64,000 nucleotides of DNA from contig JAKFGP010000044.1 of assembly GCA_021502835.1 (NCBI GenBank), forward strand, positions 43,147-107,146, in the 5' to 3' direction. Below are positions 51,047 to 61,484 of this stretch, one piece after another. Within the stretch, counting starts at the first letter, position 1; every line of letters begins with the position of its first letter. Source of the stretch: Streptomyces thinghirensis (GTDB lineage Bacteria > Actinomycetota > Actinomycetia > Streptomycetales > Streptomycetaceae). Below the pieces are notes generated by a model. The model did not search any database, was not told where the DNA came from, and saw only the letters and a program-made list of their open reading frames with translations. Made by a program: the position numbers and the translations under genes.

Positions 51047-51640
51047 ATGACCGAGAATCCCATCAAGCTCGCCGTCATCATCGGCAGTGTGCGCGGCGGA
51101 CGCTTCGGTCCGACCGTGGCGAACTGGTTCGTGGAGCAGGCGAAGAAGCACGGCGACTTCACCGTCGACCTCATCGACCTGGCCGAGTTCCCGCTGCCCG
51201 TGCAGATGCCGGCGTTCGGCGAGGACCCCGACCCCGAGACGAACGCGATCCAGGAGCGGCTGAGCGCCCGGCTCCACGAGGCGGACGCCTTCGCCGTCGT
51301 CACGCCCGAGTACAACCACACCTTCCCGTCGTCCCTGAAGAACGCCATCGACTGGTTCTTCGACGAGTGGATGGCCAAGCCGGTCGGCCTGATCTCGTAC
51401 GGCGGCATGGGCGGCGGCCTGCGCGCGTCCGAGCACCTGCGGCAGGTCTTCGCGGAGGTCCACGCCACGACCGTGCGCGACATGCTCAGCTTCCACAACG
51501 CCTGGTCGGACTTCGAGCAAGAGGGCCGGCCGGCCAGCCCGGCGGGCAGCGAGGACGCCGCCGGGAACCTGCTCAACCAGCTCGCCTGGTGGGCCGAGGG
51601 TCTGCGCGAGGCCCGCGACAAGCGCCCGTACAAGCGCTGA
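51047..51640 (+). CDS. NAD(P)H-dependent FMN reductase
   Basis: 197 residues, intact. N-terminal phosphate-binding loop IKLAVIIGSVRGGRFGPTVA; VVTPEYNHTFPSSLKNAIDW near residue 90; ISYGGMGGGLRASEHLRQVF near 115. Flavodoxin-like NADPH:FMN reductase family. It could supply reduced flavin to a partner oxygenase, as JadY does for JadG in jadomycin; the adjacent ABM proteins are candidates (inference). RBS GAAAGG. Confidence 0.92.
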   Translation: MTENPIKLAVIIGSVRGGRFGPTVANWFVEQAKKHGDFTVDLIDLAEFPLPVQMPAFGEDPDPETNAIQERLSARLHEADAFAVVTPEYNHTFPSSLKNAIDWFFDEWMAKPVGLISYGGMGGGLRASEHLRQVFAEVHATTVRDMLSFHNAWSDFEQEGRPASPAGSEDAAGNLLNQLAWWAEGLREARDKRPYKR

Positions 51641-51759
51641 GGCGACCGGCTCCGCGCGGGACCGCACCGGTCCCGCGCCGACCCTCCCGGGCGTCGGCCA
51701 CCGGCCGGCGCCCGGTCCTTCGAGCCACTACTTCGGTGTCGTCCCTGGGAGTTCTCCGT

Positions 51760-52710
51760 ATGAAGACGAGGTTCACGTCCTTCCGCCGTGCCCGGATCGG
51801 CATATCCCTGTGCGCGTTGCTGACGACGGCCCTGACCGTCCCCGCCGCCGCCCAGGCCTCCCCGGCCGCGCCAAGGCGCCGCGCGCCGCCGTGGCAGCCG
51901 CCGCCGAGGAGTCCGCCGGCGTCCGCACCGTGGAGGTCAGCTCCACCGCGACCACCCTGGACGCCCCGAGCACCATCCCCGGCGGAACCGTCCGGTTCCG
52001 GACCACGACCACCGACACGGCGTCCGGCTGGATCGGGCTCGCGCGTCCGCGCCCGGGGGTGACCTGGGGAGCAGTTCCGCACCACGCTGATGAAGATCAT
52101 CAACGCCAACGGTCCGGACATCATCGAGGGCAGCGAGGAGATGCTGTCCACCGCCGACCTGCTCGGCGGCACGGTCATCTACCCGGACCAGCCGGCCGCG
52201 TTCACCCAGCGGCTGAGCCCCGGCCGCTACTTCCTCTTCGACTACAAGCACATCCGTGACGCGCAGCCCCGCTACCGCACCCTCGACGTCACGGGGTGGG
52301 CCCCCGGTTCGGCGCCGGCCGCCCACGCGGTCGTCACCGCCAAGCTCGTCGACGGCGCCCCGCGGTACGAGGTGACCGGCACGGTGAAGGCCGGCCGGCC
52401 GCTGGTCTTCCGAACTCCATGCCCGTCGGCCAGCCCGCGGAGGCGATCTTCTTCCCGGTGCCGGACGGCGTGACGGAGGAGGAACTCGTCGCCTGGTTCG
52501 ACAAGTTCGGCGACAGCGGCCAGTTCCCGGAGGACCCCGGTCCGCTCGGTGAGGGCCCCGGTGGGCTGCCGATGTCCGCGGGTGTCTCCTCGGTGCTCCA
52601 GCTGCCGCTGCAGCCCGGCCGGTACGTGATCATCGACTGGCTCAGCGACGCCCAGGACGGCCGCATGCTCCTCAAGAAGGGGGCACTACGAAATCATCCA
52701 GGTCGGCTGA
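51760..52710 (+). CDS. Secreted two-repeat beta protein of unknown function
   Basis: About 315 residues. Sec signal peptide: RRARIGISLCALLTTALTVP followed by AAAQA (AxA site). The mature part has two copies of one domain: residues ~70-170 (VRFRTTTTDTASGWIGLARL, GVTWEQFRTTLMKI, LSPGRYFLFDYKHI) and ~215-315 (PLVFRNSMPVGQPAEAIFFP, GVTEEELVAWFDKF, LQPGRYVIIDWLSD). The shared pattern is F-R, then a helix after GVT, then L-x-PGRY-(3 residues)-D. I recognise no named family. A secreted, non-enzymatic-looking protein inside a type II PKS operon is unusual. Indels near 51870, 52068, 52410 and 52683. Confidence 0.8.
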
Positions 52711-52814
52711 GTACGCGGCGAGAGCCGGGCACGGGGCGCGTGGGCACGCCGGCCACGCCGGGCCGGTCCGCTCGCCTCGTGCCGTACAGCCGCCGCACCA
52801 CGGGAGCTCTGCCC

Positions 52815-53481
52815 ATGACTTCGGCGAACACCCCCGAACCGGGCTTCGTCACCTTCGGTGTGCTGCGCACCGATTCCCCGGAGGCCGCCCGCCGGCTGGT
52901 CGGTCTGATCACCGGCGAGGTCGACCGGTGGGTCCGGCACACCGACGGCTTCCACTCCGCGCGGACCCATGTGAGCCTCGACGGCACCACCGTGGTCCAG
53001 TGGGGCCGCTGGGCCGACGAGAAGCGCTACCGCGACTCCTTCGTACGCCACCCCGAGGGCCGGGTACTGCACACGCTCGGCGAGCGGCCCGAGGTGCGCG
53101 CCGCGAGCGTGTTCAGCGGTTTTCCCGCCGCCGGTGTGCGGGGGACCCGCGGCCGGCCGCGCGCCCGGTCTGGTGGGTTTCGCGGTCCGCCGCCTCACCG
53201 GGCCGGAGTCCGCCCGCACCGTCCTCGGCCTGCTCGCCCGCAGCGGCCGGTGGAAGAGGACGTCGCCCGGGTTCATCTCGGCGAGCCCGTACATCGGGCC
53301 GGACGGCACGACGTTCGTCAACTGCCCGATGTGGGTGGACCGCGACGCCTACGACTCCTACATGAAGCATCCGGACATCGCCGAGGGCCTGGAGGAGGTG
53401 GCCCGGCTGGAAGTGGCACCGCCCGAGTTCCTGCTCTGCACCGTGGCCGCCGACATCGGGCCGCCGGCACGGGATCGCTGA
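52815..53481 (+). CDS. Tandem ABM-domain protein 2 (paralogue)
   Basis: About 222 residues with the same two-domain ABM layout as the protein at 49883: PGFVTFGVLRTDSPEAARRL, ARTHVSLDGTTVVQWGRWAD, then LVGFAVRRLTGPESARTVLG, FISASPYIGPDGTTFVNCPM, RLEVAPPEFLLCTVAADI. The two share FVTFGVLR, DGTTV, the residues after FISA and RLEVAPPE. Duplicates of one ancestor now flank the epsilon, reductase and secreted-protein genes. One indel near 53145. Confidence 0.82.
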
Positions 53482-53520
53482 GCCGCGACGGCGGCGAAGG
53501 GCCAGGACAAGGGAAGACAG

Positions 53521-54331
53521 ATGACCGAAACGACCACGCAGAGGAACCACAGCACCGGGTCCCTGAGCCGGGGCAGAACATCCCCGATCGACCAGGTCCA
53601 GCTGTTCGAGAGGAAGTACGACCCGCTGACCCGGGACATCATCGGGGCACTGCCCCTCGACCGGTCCTGGCGCTGCCTGGAGCTGGGCGCGGGCGGCGGC
53701 TCGATGGCCGGCTGGCTGGCCGGGCGGGCGGACCGGGGCAGCGTCCTGGCCGTGGACGTCGACACCTCCCACCTGACCACCGTGCACGCCGAGCCGCCGG
53801 CCAACCTCACGATCCGGCAGGCGGACATCGCCGACGCCGACTTCGCGCCCGGCTCGTTCGACCTCGTCCTCGCCAGGGCGGTGTTCGAGCACCTCGCCGA
53901 GCCCAGCGGCCGTCCTGGAACGGGCGGTCCGGTGGCTGGCCCCCGGCGGCTGGCTGGTGGTGGAGGACTTCTACTACCTGCCGCCCGAGGACTCCATCAG
54001 CGAGGTCGGCCGCACGCTCATCGAGGGTTACCTCCGGCGCATGCGCGCGCAGGGGGCGGACCTGTGGTGGGGCCGCCGGCTGCCCGCGTCCCTCGCCTCG
54101 GCGGGGCTGACGTCCGTGGCGTCCCGCGTCACTCCCGCGGGACCCGGCCAGTCCGCGGCCGACGACGAGCTGATCGCCCTGCGGATGCGCCAGGAAGGCC
54201 ATGTCCTCGTCGACAACGGGGTGGTCACCGCGGAACAACTCGCGGACTTCGTCGGATCGCTCGGTGACCCCCGGGTGCGGGACACGACGACCCTGCTGGT
54301 CTCCGCCTGGGGGCAGCGCCCCACCGCCTGA
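53521..54331 (+). CDS. Class I SAM-dependent methyltransferase
   Basis: About 269 residues. Motif I WRCLELGAGGGSMAGWLAGR, VLAVDVDTSHL (motif II acid), IADADFAPGSFDLVLARAVFE (motif III), LAPGGWLVVEDFYYLPPEDS. The C-terminal helical domain may bind an aglycone. It lacks similarity to SpnS-type sugar N-methyltransferases that I can see; an O- or C-methylation of the polyketide is more likely. Indel near 53905. Confidence 0.88.
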
Positions 54332-54394
54332 CGGCGGGACGGACGCCCCGCCCCGTCCTTTTCCGACCGCGCATCGCCGAACCAGGAGTCGCAC

Positions 54395-55614
54395 ATGAAA
54401 GCCCCCACGAGCGCCGGCGCGGCGCCGTACTGCCCGTCCTTCTGCTCGCCTCGACCCTCACGGTCATGGCGGGGCCGTCATCGCGCCCGTGCTGGAGGTG
54501 ATACGCGACGATCTCGGCCTCCAGCGGCACCGCGGCCGGCATGATCCTCACGGCCCACGGGCTGTCCATCGCCGTCACCAGCCCCGTCGTCGGCTGGCTG
54601 ATCGACCGCTGGGGCGTGCGGGTGCCGCTGGCCGGCGGACTGCTGCTGTACGGCGTGGCCGGCGGCGCGGGGGCGTTCCTCAGCTCCTACCCTGCTCTGA
54701 TCGCCACCCGTATCGCCTTCGGTGTCGGCGCGGCCGCCGTCTTCGCCGGCACCACCGTGGCCCTCCTCTCGTACTACCAGGGCGCGCAGCGCGACACCGT
54801 GATGGGCTGGCGGTCCACCGCCATCAGCCTCGGCGGCGTCGTCTGGCCGCTGCTGGCCGGCGCGATCGGTGGGCTGTCCTGGCACGCCCCTTCGCCATCT
54901 ACCTCATCGGCGTCCCGCTGGGCCTGCTCGCGCTGCTGGCCCTGCCCCGCACCGATCCGGCCCCCGCCACGGACGGCACCGACGACGGCGGTGAGCGCAT
55001 CCTGCCCTTGCTGATGCGCCGCCCGGCACTGCTCGGCTACTACGGTCTGCTGATCGTGGCGTCGCTCCTGCTGTACGGCCTGGCCGTGTTCAACCCGTTC
55101 CGGCTGGCCGAGATCGGCATCGAGAAGCCCTTCCTCGTGGCGCTGATCAGCACGACGGCGTCGGTGACCATGAGCCTCGTCGGCCTCTGGTACGCCAAGC
55201 TGCGCTCCGCCCTCGGCTACGGTCCGCTGCTGCGGATCACGGCCGTGTGCTGGACGCTGGCCTTCGCCCTGCTCGGCCTGACCGGTCACGCCGCGCTGGT
55301 GGTGATCGGCAACGGGCTGTTCGGCCTGGGCATGGGCATCCTCATGCCCGCCGTGACCGTCCTGATCGGTGACACGGCGCCGCCCGCACTGCGCGGCCAG
55401 GCCACCGCCCTGTCCGGAACCGCCTCTTTCGCCGGGCAGTTCTGCTCCCCCGCTGATCCTCGGTCCCCTCGTCGACAGCACGTCCGTGAAAACCGGGTTC
55501 CTGGCGTGCGCCGGAGCGGCCGCCGTCCTGCTGCTGGCCCTGCTGCCGGTACGCATCACCGACCCGGCACCCGCGCCCCAGGACCAAGGAGAGCCGGAAC
55601 AGGCCGTCGCCTGA
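54395..55614 (+). CDS. Second MFS exporter
   Basis: About 406 residues, 12 predicted spans. PVLEVIRDDLGLSGTAAGMI, VVGWLIDRWGVRVPLAGGLL (motif A-like), ATRIAFGVGAAAVFAGTTVA, FGLGMGILMPAVTVLIGDTA. DHA1/YcxA-like major facilitator. With the pump at 43682 it gives the cluster two exporters. Indels near 54425, 54475, 54523, 54888 and 55450. Confidence 0.87.
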
Positions 55615-55635
55615 GCCCGCGCCCCAGGAGGAACC

Positions 55636-56779
55636 ATGAAGATCCTGTTCATCCCGGGTGGCAGCCCGGCCACCGTCTTCGGCCTCGTCCCGCTCGCCCA
55701 GGCCCTGCGCGGCGCGGGGCACGACGTGCTGATGGCGTCGACCGAGGACATGATGCCGGTCGTCACCGGCACCGGCGTCCCCGGCATCGCGGTCACCCCG
55801 CACGACATCTGGCACTACATCACCAAGGACCGCGAGGGGAACCTCAAGGAGATCCCCCGACGACCTGCCCCGCCAGGGGCCGTTCGTCGGCCGGTGGTTC
55901 GCCCAGATGGGCGCCGACGGCCTGCCGGTGCTCCTCGAGATCACCCGGGGCTGGCGGCCGGACCTCGTCGTCGGCGGATCCATGTCGTACGCCGCCCCGC
56001 TGCTCGCCGCCCACCTCGGCATCCCCTACGTACGGCAGGCCTGGGACACCGACGACTCCAACGCGCAGGACCGGGGCGCCGAGCGCGAACTCCAGCCGGA
56101 ACTGCGCGCCCTCGGCCTCAGCCGGCTCCCCGAACCGGATCTGCGCATCGAGATCTGCCCGCCCAGCCTCACCCCGCCCGAGGCGCCGCCCGCCCGGCTG
56201 ATGCGCTGGCTGCCGGGCAACCTCCAGCGCGGCCTGGAGCCGTGGATGTTCACCCGCGGCGACCGCCGCCGGGTGTGCGTCACCGCGGGCAGCCGGGCCA
56301 CCCCGGAGCGCACCTTCGCCTTCCTGCGGGGCCTGGTCGAGAACATCGCCCCGCTCGACGCGGAGATCGTAGTCCCGGCCCCCGACGCCCTCGCCGCCGA
56401 CCTGCGCGCCGAGCTCGACGGGGTGCGCACCGGATGGATCCCGCTCGACGTCCTGGCGCCGACGTGCGACCTCGTGGTCCACCACGCGGGCGGCGCCACC
56501 ACCATGACCACGATGAACGCGGGCGTGCCCCACCTGATCATTCCGGAGGCCGTGGTCTTCGACGCGCCCGCGCGGCGCATCGCGGACTTCGGCGCGGCCC
56601 TGGTGCTGTCGCCGGCCGAGGCCACCCCCGAGCGGGTCGCCGAGGCGTGCGGGCGGTTGCTGTCCGACCCGTCGTTCAAGGAACGCGCCCTGGAGCTGTC
56701 CCGGGAGATCGCCACGATGCCGCTGCCCGCGGAGATGGTGGGCCCGCTGGAGAAGCTCGCCGCGCGGGGCCGCGGCTGA
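55636..56779 (+). CDS. Glycosyltransferase (GT1, antibiotic type)
   Basis: About 381 residues, GT-B fold. N-terminal acceptor domain ILFIPGGSPATVFGLVPLAQ, then ALRGAGHDVLMAST. C-terminal nucleotide-sugar domain VCVTAGSRATPERTFAFLRG, then WIPLDVLAPTCDLVVHHAGG with ATTMTTMNAGVPHLIIPEA (the H..GG motif of GT1). Transfers the deoxyaminosugar made by the downstream genes. C- versus O-linkage cannot be decided from sequence. It is the only glycosyltransferase in the window. Indel near 55859. Confidence 0.92.
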
Positions 56780-56801
56780 GCCGAGCTCCCCCTCGCCCCC
56801 G

Positions 56802-56833
56802 GGCCCTGTCCGGCCACCCGGCCGGACAGGGCC
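56802..56833 (+). terminator. Terminator between glycosyltransferase and sugar operon
   Basis: GGCCCTGTCCGGCC (56802-56815) and GGCCGGACAGGGCC (56820-56833), 14-bp perfect stem, loop ACCC, 22 bp after the glycosyltransferase stop and followed by T-containing sequence. Confidence 0.85.
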
Positions 56834-56878
56834 TTCTGCCTGCCCGCCCGCCCCGCCCCTCTCATCCAGGAGACAGAC

Positions 56879-58018
56879 GTGATCAACCTCTTCCAGCCGC
56901 AAGTGGGCAAGGAAGAACTCGACGCCGTCGCCGAGGTGTTCGACAGCCACTGGCTCGGCCACGGCCCCCGAACCAAGGCGTTCGAGGCCGACTTCGCGGA
57001 GCACATCGGCGTCGACGCCGAGCAGGTCGTCTTCATCAACTCGGGCACGGCCGGCCTCTTCCTCGCCCTGGAGGCGCTGGACCTGGCCGAGGGCGACGAG
57101 GTGGTCCTGCCGTCGCTCAGCTTCGTCGCCGCGGCCAACGCCATCGGCTCCACCGGAGCCCGCCCGGTCTTCTGCGACGTCGACGCCCGCACCCTCAACC
57201 CCACCGCGGAGGACGTGGAGCGGTCGCTCACCCCGCGGACCAAGGCGGTGATCGTGCTGCACTACGGCGGTTACCCCGGCGACATCGTCCGCATCGCGCG
57301 ACTGTGCCGGGAGCGGGGCGTCGCGCTCGTCGAGGACGCGGCGTGCTCTGTGGCGTCGCGCGTCGGCGGCCGGGCCGTCGGTTCCTTCGGGGATCTCGCG
57401 ATGTGGAGCTTCGACGCCATGAAGGTCATGGTCACCGGCGACGGCGGCATGCTGTACGTGCGGGACCGGGAGCTGGCGGCGCGGGCCCGGCGCCTCGCCT
57501 ACCACGGGCTGGCCCAGCCCAGTGGCTTCGGCCACGCCAAGGTCTCGCACCGCTGGTGGGAGCTGGACGTCCCGGAGATCGGCCGGCGCGTCATCGGCAA
57601 CGACCTGACGGCCGCGATCGGCTCCGTGCAGCTGCGCCGGCTGCCGGAACTGGTCGCCCGCCGCAGGGAGATCGTCGAACTCTACGACCGGGAGCTGGCC
57701 GGCCTCGACGGGGTCAGGACGCCGCCGCCGCTGCCCGAGGGGCACGAGTCCAGCTACTACTTCTACTGGGTCCAGATGAGCCCGGAGATCCGCGACGAGG
57801 TGGCCTCCGAGCTGTACGCGGCCGGCATCTACACCACCTTCCGCTACGCACCGCTGCACAAGGTGCCCGCGTACCGCGCCCAGGACGAGGTGCTGCCCGC
57901 GTCGGACAAGGCCTCCGGCGAGACCCTCTGCCTGCCCCTGCACCCGGGGCTCGCCGACGACGACGTACGAACCGTGGCCGCCGCTCTGCGCGAAGCCGTC
58001 GAAGCACGTCACAAGTAA
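56879..58018 (+). CDS. DegT/DnrJ/EryC1-type sugar aminotransferase
   Basis: 379 residues, intact. PLP lysine in MWSFDAMKVMVTGDGGMLYV; other blocks SHWLGHGPRTKAFEADF, FINSGTAGLFLALEALDLAE, VVLPSLSFVAAANAIGSTGA, VEDAACSVASRVGGRAVGSF. Transaminates a dTDP-ketosugar using glutamate. In context with the C-3 deoxygenase it most likely aminates C-4, like SpnR of forosamine biosynthesis (inference). GTG start with CAGGAGA. Confidence 0.93.
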   Translation: MINLFQPQVGKEELDAVAEVFDSHWLGHGPRTKAFEADFAEHIGVDAEQVVFINSGTAGLFLALEALDLAEGDEVVLPSLSFVAAANAIGSTGARPVFCDVDARTLNPTAEDVERSLTPRTKAVIVLHYGGYPGDIVRIARLCRERGVALVEDAACSVASRVGGRAVGSFGDLAMWSFDAMKVMVTGDGGMLYVRDRELAARARRLAYHGLAQPSGFGHAKVSHRWWELDVPEIGRRVIGNDLTAAIGSVQLRRLPELVARRREIVELYDRELAGLDGVRTPPPLPEGHESSYYFYWVQMSPEIRDEVASELYAAGIYTTFRYAPLHKVPAYRAQDEVLPASDKASGETLCLPLHPGLADDDVRTVAAALREAVEARHK

Positions 58019-58041
58019 CCACCACGCGAGGAGATGTCCCC

Positions 58042-59110
58042 ATGAAGGCTCTGGTGCTGTCGGGCGGGGCGGGAACCCGGCTCCGACCTTTCAGCTATTC
58101 CATGCCCAAGCAGCTCGTTCCCATCGCCAACAAGCCCGTCCTTGCGCACGTCCTGCAGAACATCAAAAACCTCGGCGTGCGGGAGATCGGCGTCATCGTC
58201 GGCGACTGGGCGCCCGAGATCGCCGACGTCATGGGTGACGGCGCCCAGTGCGGCACCCGGGTCACCTACATCCGCCAGGACCACCCCCGGGGTCTGGCGC
58301 ACTGCGTGGAGATCGCCCGCGACTTCCTCGGCGACGACGACTTCCTGATGTACCTGGGCGACAACATGCTGCCCGACGGCATCACCTCCATCGCCGAGGA
58401 GTTCGCGGCCAACCGGCCCACCGCGCAGGTCGTCGTGCACAAGGTGCCCGACCCGCGCGCCTTCGGCGTGGTCGAGCTGGACGCCGACGGCAAGGTCGAG
58501 CGCCTGGTGGAGAAGCCGCAGCAGCCGCGCAGCGACCTCGCGCTGATCGGGGTGTACTTCTTCACCCCGGCCATCCACGAGGCGGTCGCCGCGATCGAGC
58601 CGAGCGCCCGTGGCGAGCTGGAGATCACCGACGCCATCCAGTGGCTCGTCGCGAACGGAGCCGACGTCCGCGCCAGCGAGTACGACGGCTACTGGAAGGA
58701 CACCGGCAACGTGGACGACGTGCTGGAGTGCAACCGCCACCTGCTCGACCGGCTCGGCGCCCACCTCGCCGGGGACGTCGACGACGCCAGCGAGGTGGAC
58801 GACCAGGTCGTCATCGGGGCCGGCGCGCGCATCGTCCGCTCCCCGCATCCACGGCCCGGTGATCGTCGGCGAGAACACGGTCGTCGAGGACTGCGAGATC
58901 GGCCCGTACACCTCCATCGGCCGCGACTGCGTGCTGCGGGCCAGTGCCGTGTCCGACTCCATCGTGCTCGACCGGGCGCAGATCTCCCGCGTCCAGGGCC
59001 TGCGCAGCTCCCTCATCGGCCGTGACGCCACGGTCGGCACGGGCGACTGGACGGCGCCGCACCACCGGTTGGTCGTGGGCGACTTCACCCGGGTCGAGGT
59101 GGCGGCATGA
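58042..59110 (+). CDS. rmlA: Glucose-1-phosphate thymidylyltransferase, long form
   Basis: About 355 residues. [20 protein letters not shown] (nucleotide loop), [62 protein letters not shown]-terminal left-handed beta-helix ([20 protein letters not shown]) makes it the longer StrD-like type common in antibiotic clusters. First step: dTDP-glucose formation. RBS GAGGAG. Indel near 58850. Confidence 0.95.
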
Positions 59111-60118
59111 GGCTCCCTGGTCACCGGGGGCGCGGGGTTCATCGGCTCGCACTCGTGCGCACCCCTGCTGGACGGCGGCTACGCGGGTCACGAGCGGACG
59201 CGGGTCACCGTGCTGGACAAGCTCACCTACGCCGGTAACCGGGCCAACCTGCCCGCCTCCCACCCCCGGCTGGAGTTCGTGCGGGGCGACATCTGCGACC
59301 TGCCGCTGCTCATGTCCCCTGCTGCCGGGGCACGACGCGGTGGTGCACTTCGCCGCCGAGTCGCACGTCGACCGGTCCGTGGAGTCCGCCGCGGAGTTCG
59401 TCAGGACCAACGTCGGCGGCACGCAGACCCTGCTGGACGCCTGCCTGGCCACCGGTGTGGGACGCGTCGTCCACGTCTCCACCGACGAGGTGTACGGCTC
59501 GATCGCCGAGGGGTCCTGGACCGAGGAGTGGCCGCTCGCGCCCAACTCGCCGTACGCCGCCTCCAAGGCCGCCTCCGACCTGATGGCCCGCGCCTACTGG
59601 CGCCCACGGGCTCGACGTGTCCATCACCCGATGCTCCAACAACTACGGCCCGTACCAGCACCCGGAGAAGCTCATCCCGCTGTTCGTGACGAACCTGCTG
59701 GAGGGCGTGCCCGTGCCGCTGTACGGGGACGGGCGCAACATCCGCGAGTGGCTCCACGTCGACGACCACTGCCGGGCCATCGCCCTCGTCCTGGACAAGG
59801 GGCGTGCGGGCGAGGTCTACAACGTCGGCGGCGGCAACGAGCAGACCAACCTCCACATCACCGAGCGGCTGCTGGACCTGTGCTTCGCCGACCGCTCCAT
59901 GGTGCGCGGGGTCGCCGACCGCAAGGGTCACGACCTGCGGTACTCGCTCGACGAGACCAGGATCCGGGAGGAGCTGGGGTACGCCCCCGCGGATCCCCTT
60001 CGAGCAGGGTCTCGCCGACACCGTCGCCTGGTACCGCGACAACACCGACTGGTGGAAGCCCGTCAAGCATCCCGGCGACGACGCCGGAACCGGAAGCCGA
60101 GAAGGGAAGCGGTCATGA
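59107..60118 (+). CDS. rmlB: dTDP-glucose 4,6-dehydratase
   Basis: About 337 residues, extended [69 protein letters not shown], catalytic Tyr/Lys in [39 protein letters not shown]. Gives dTDP-4-keto-6-deoxyglucose. ATG overlaps the rmlA stop (ATGA); its own stop overlaps the next start. Indels near 59113, 59315, 59605 and 59997. Confidence 0.95.
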
Positions 60119-61427
60119 GCGACCACAAGGCCCTGGTCCTCGATGCGGCCAGGAAGTACCACGAGGACCAGCGCGACAAGGAGCCCTTCGTCCCCGGGGT
60201 CACCGAGATCTGGCCCTCCGGCGCCGTGCTGGAGGAGGAGGACCGGCTGGCGCTGGTCGAGGCGGCACTGGAGATGCGGATCGCGGCCGGGCCCAGCTCC
60301 CGGAAGTTCGAGTCGCGCTTCGCCCGCCGGCTGAAGCGCCGCAAGGCGCACCTGACCAACTCGGGCTCGTCGGCGAACCTGCTCGCCATGACGGCGTTCA
60401 CCTCGCACCTGCTCCAGGACCGCCGGCTGAAGCCGGGCGACGAGGTGATCACGGTGGCCGCGGGCTTCCCGACCACCGTCAACCCGATCCTCCAGAACGG
60501 GCTCGTCCCGGTCTTCGTCGACGTCGAGCTGGGCACGTACAACACCACGGCCGACCGGGTCGCGCGGGCCATCGGGCCGAAGACCCGCGCCATCATGATC
60601 GCGCACGCGCTGGGCAACCCCTTCGAGGCCGCCGAGATCGCCCAGCTCGCCGAGGGAGCACGACCTGTTCCTCATCGAGGACAACTGCGACGCGGTGGGC
60701 TCCACCTACGACGGACAGCTCACCGGCACCTTCGGTGACATCACCACCGTCAGCTTCTACCCCGCCCACCACCTGGCCATGGGCGAGGGCGGATGCGTGC
60801 TGACGTCGAACCTGGCGCTGGCCCGGATCGTGGAGTCCCTGCGCGACTGGGGCCGCGACTGCTGGTGCGAGCCGGGCGAGAGCAACAAGTGCCTCAAGCG
60901 GTTCGACTACCAGATGGGCACCCCTCCCCGCCGGGTACGACCACAAGTACATCTTCTCCCCACGTCGGTTACAACCTGAAGGCCACCGACATCCAGGCGG
61001 CTCTGGGACTGACCCAGCTGGACAAGCTGGACCGGTTCATCGACGCCCCGGAAACGGAACTGGCGCCGGCTGCGGGACGGTCTCGGACGGGCTGCCGCAC
61101 CTGGATCCTCCCGGAGCCGACCCGGCGCAGCGACCCGAGCTGGTTCGGCTTCGCGCTCACCGTGGACCCCGAGGCGCCGTTCCGGCGGAGGCCGAGCTGG
61201 TGGACTTCCTGGAGGGCCGCAAGATCGGCACCCGTCGGCTCTTCGCCGGCAACCTCACCCGGCACCCCGCCTACATCGACCAGCCGCACCGTGTCGTCGG
61301 CGACCTCCGCAACAGCGACGTCATCACCGAGCAGACCTTCTGGGTGGGCATCTACCCCGGGCTGACCGACGAGATGACCGACTACATCGTCTCCTCCGTC
61401 AAGGAGTTCGTGGCCGCCCGCGGCTGA
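60115..61427 (+). CDS. PLP/[2Fe-2S] sugar 3-dehydratase (SpnQ/UrdQ/E1 type)
   Basis: About 437 residues. Removes the C-3 hydroxyl of a 4-ketosugar. Diagnostic: the PLP lysine is replaced by His ([15 protein letters not shown]), and four cysteines fit the E1 iron-sulfur pattern C-X57-C-X1-C-X7-C exactly (from DNCDAVGS to [13 protein letters not shown], with a 57-residue gap between the first two). N-terminal [20 protein letters not shown], ending [12 protein letters not shown]. Needs an electron source not seen here. Indels near 60655, 60928, 60958, 61052, 61085 and 61180. Confidence 0.94.
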
Positions 61428-61484
61428 CCCCCGGGCGGTGTCCGTCCGCCCGATCGACCAGGAGCCCGAGCAACCAGGGTACGT

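Noticed and set aside
50711..51640. Epsilon subunit fused to FMN reductase
   Set aside because: The frames join only because of an apparent extra C in a homopolymer. The reductase has its own RBS and ATG, and both parts match separate family lengths.
53521..54331. Sugar N-methyltransferase (SpnS equivalent)
   Set aside because: N-terminal pattern and C-terminal domain do not resemble that family; position is with tailoring genes, not the sugar operon.
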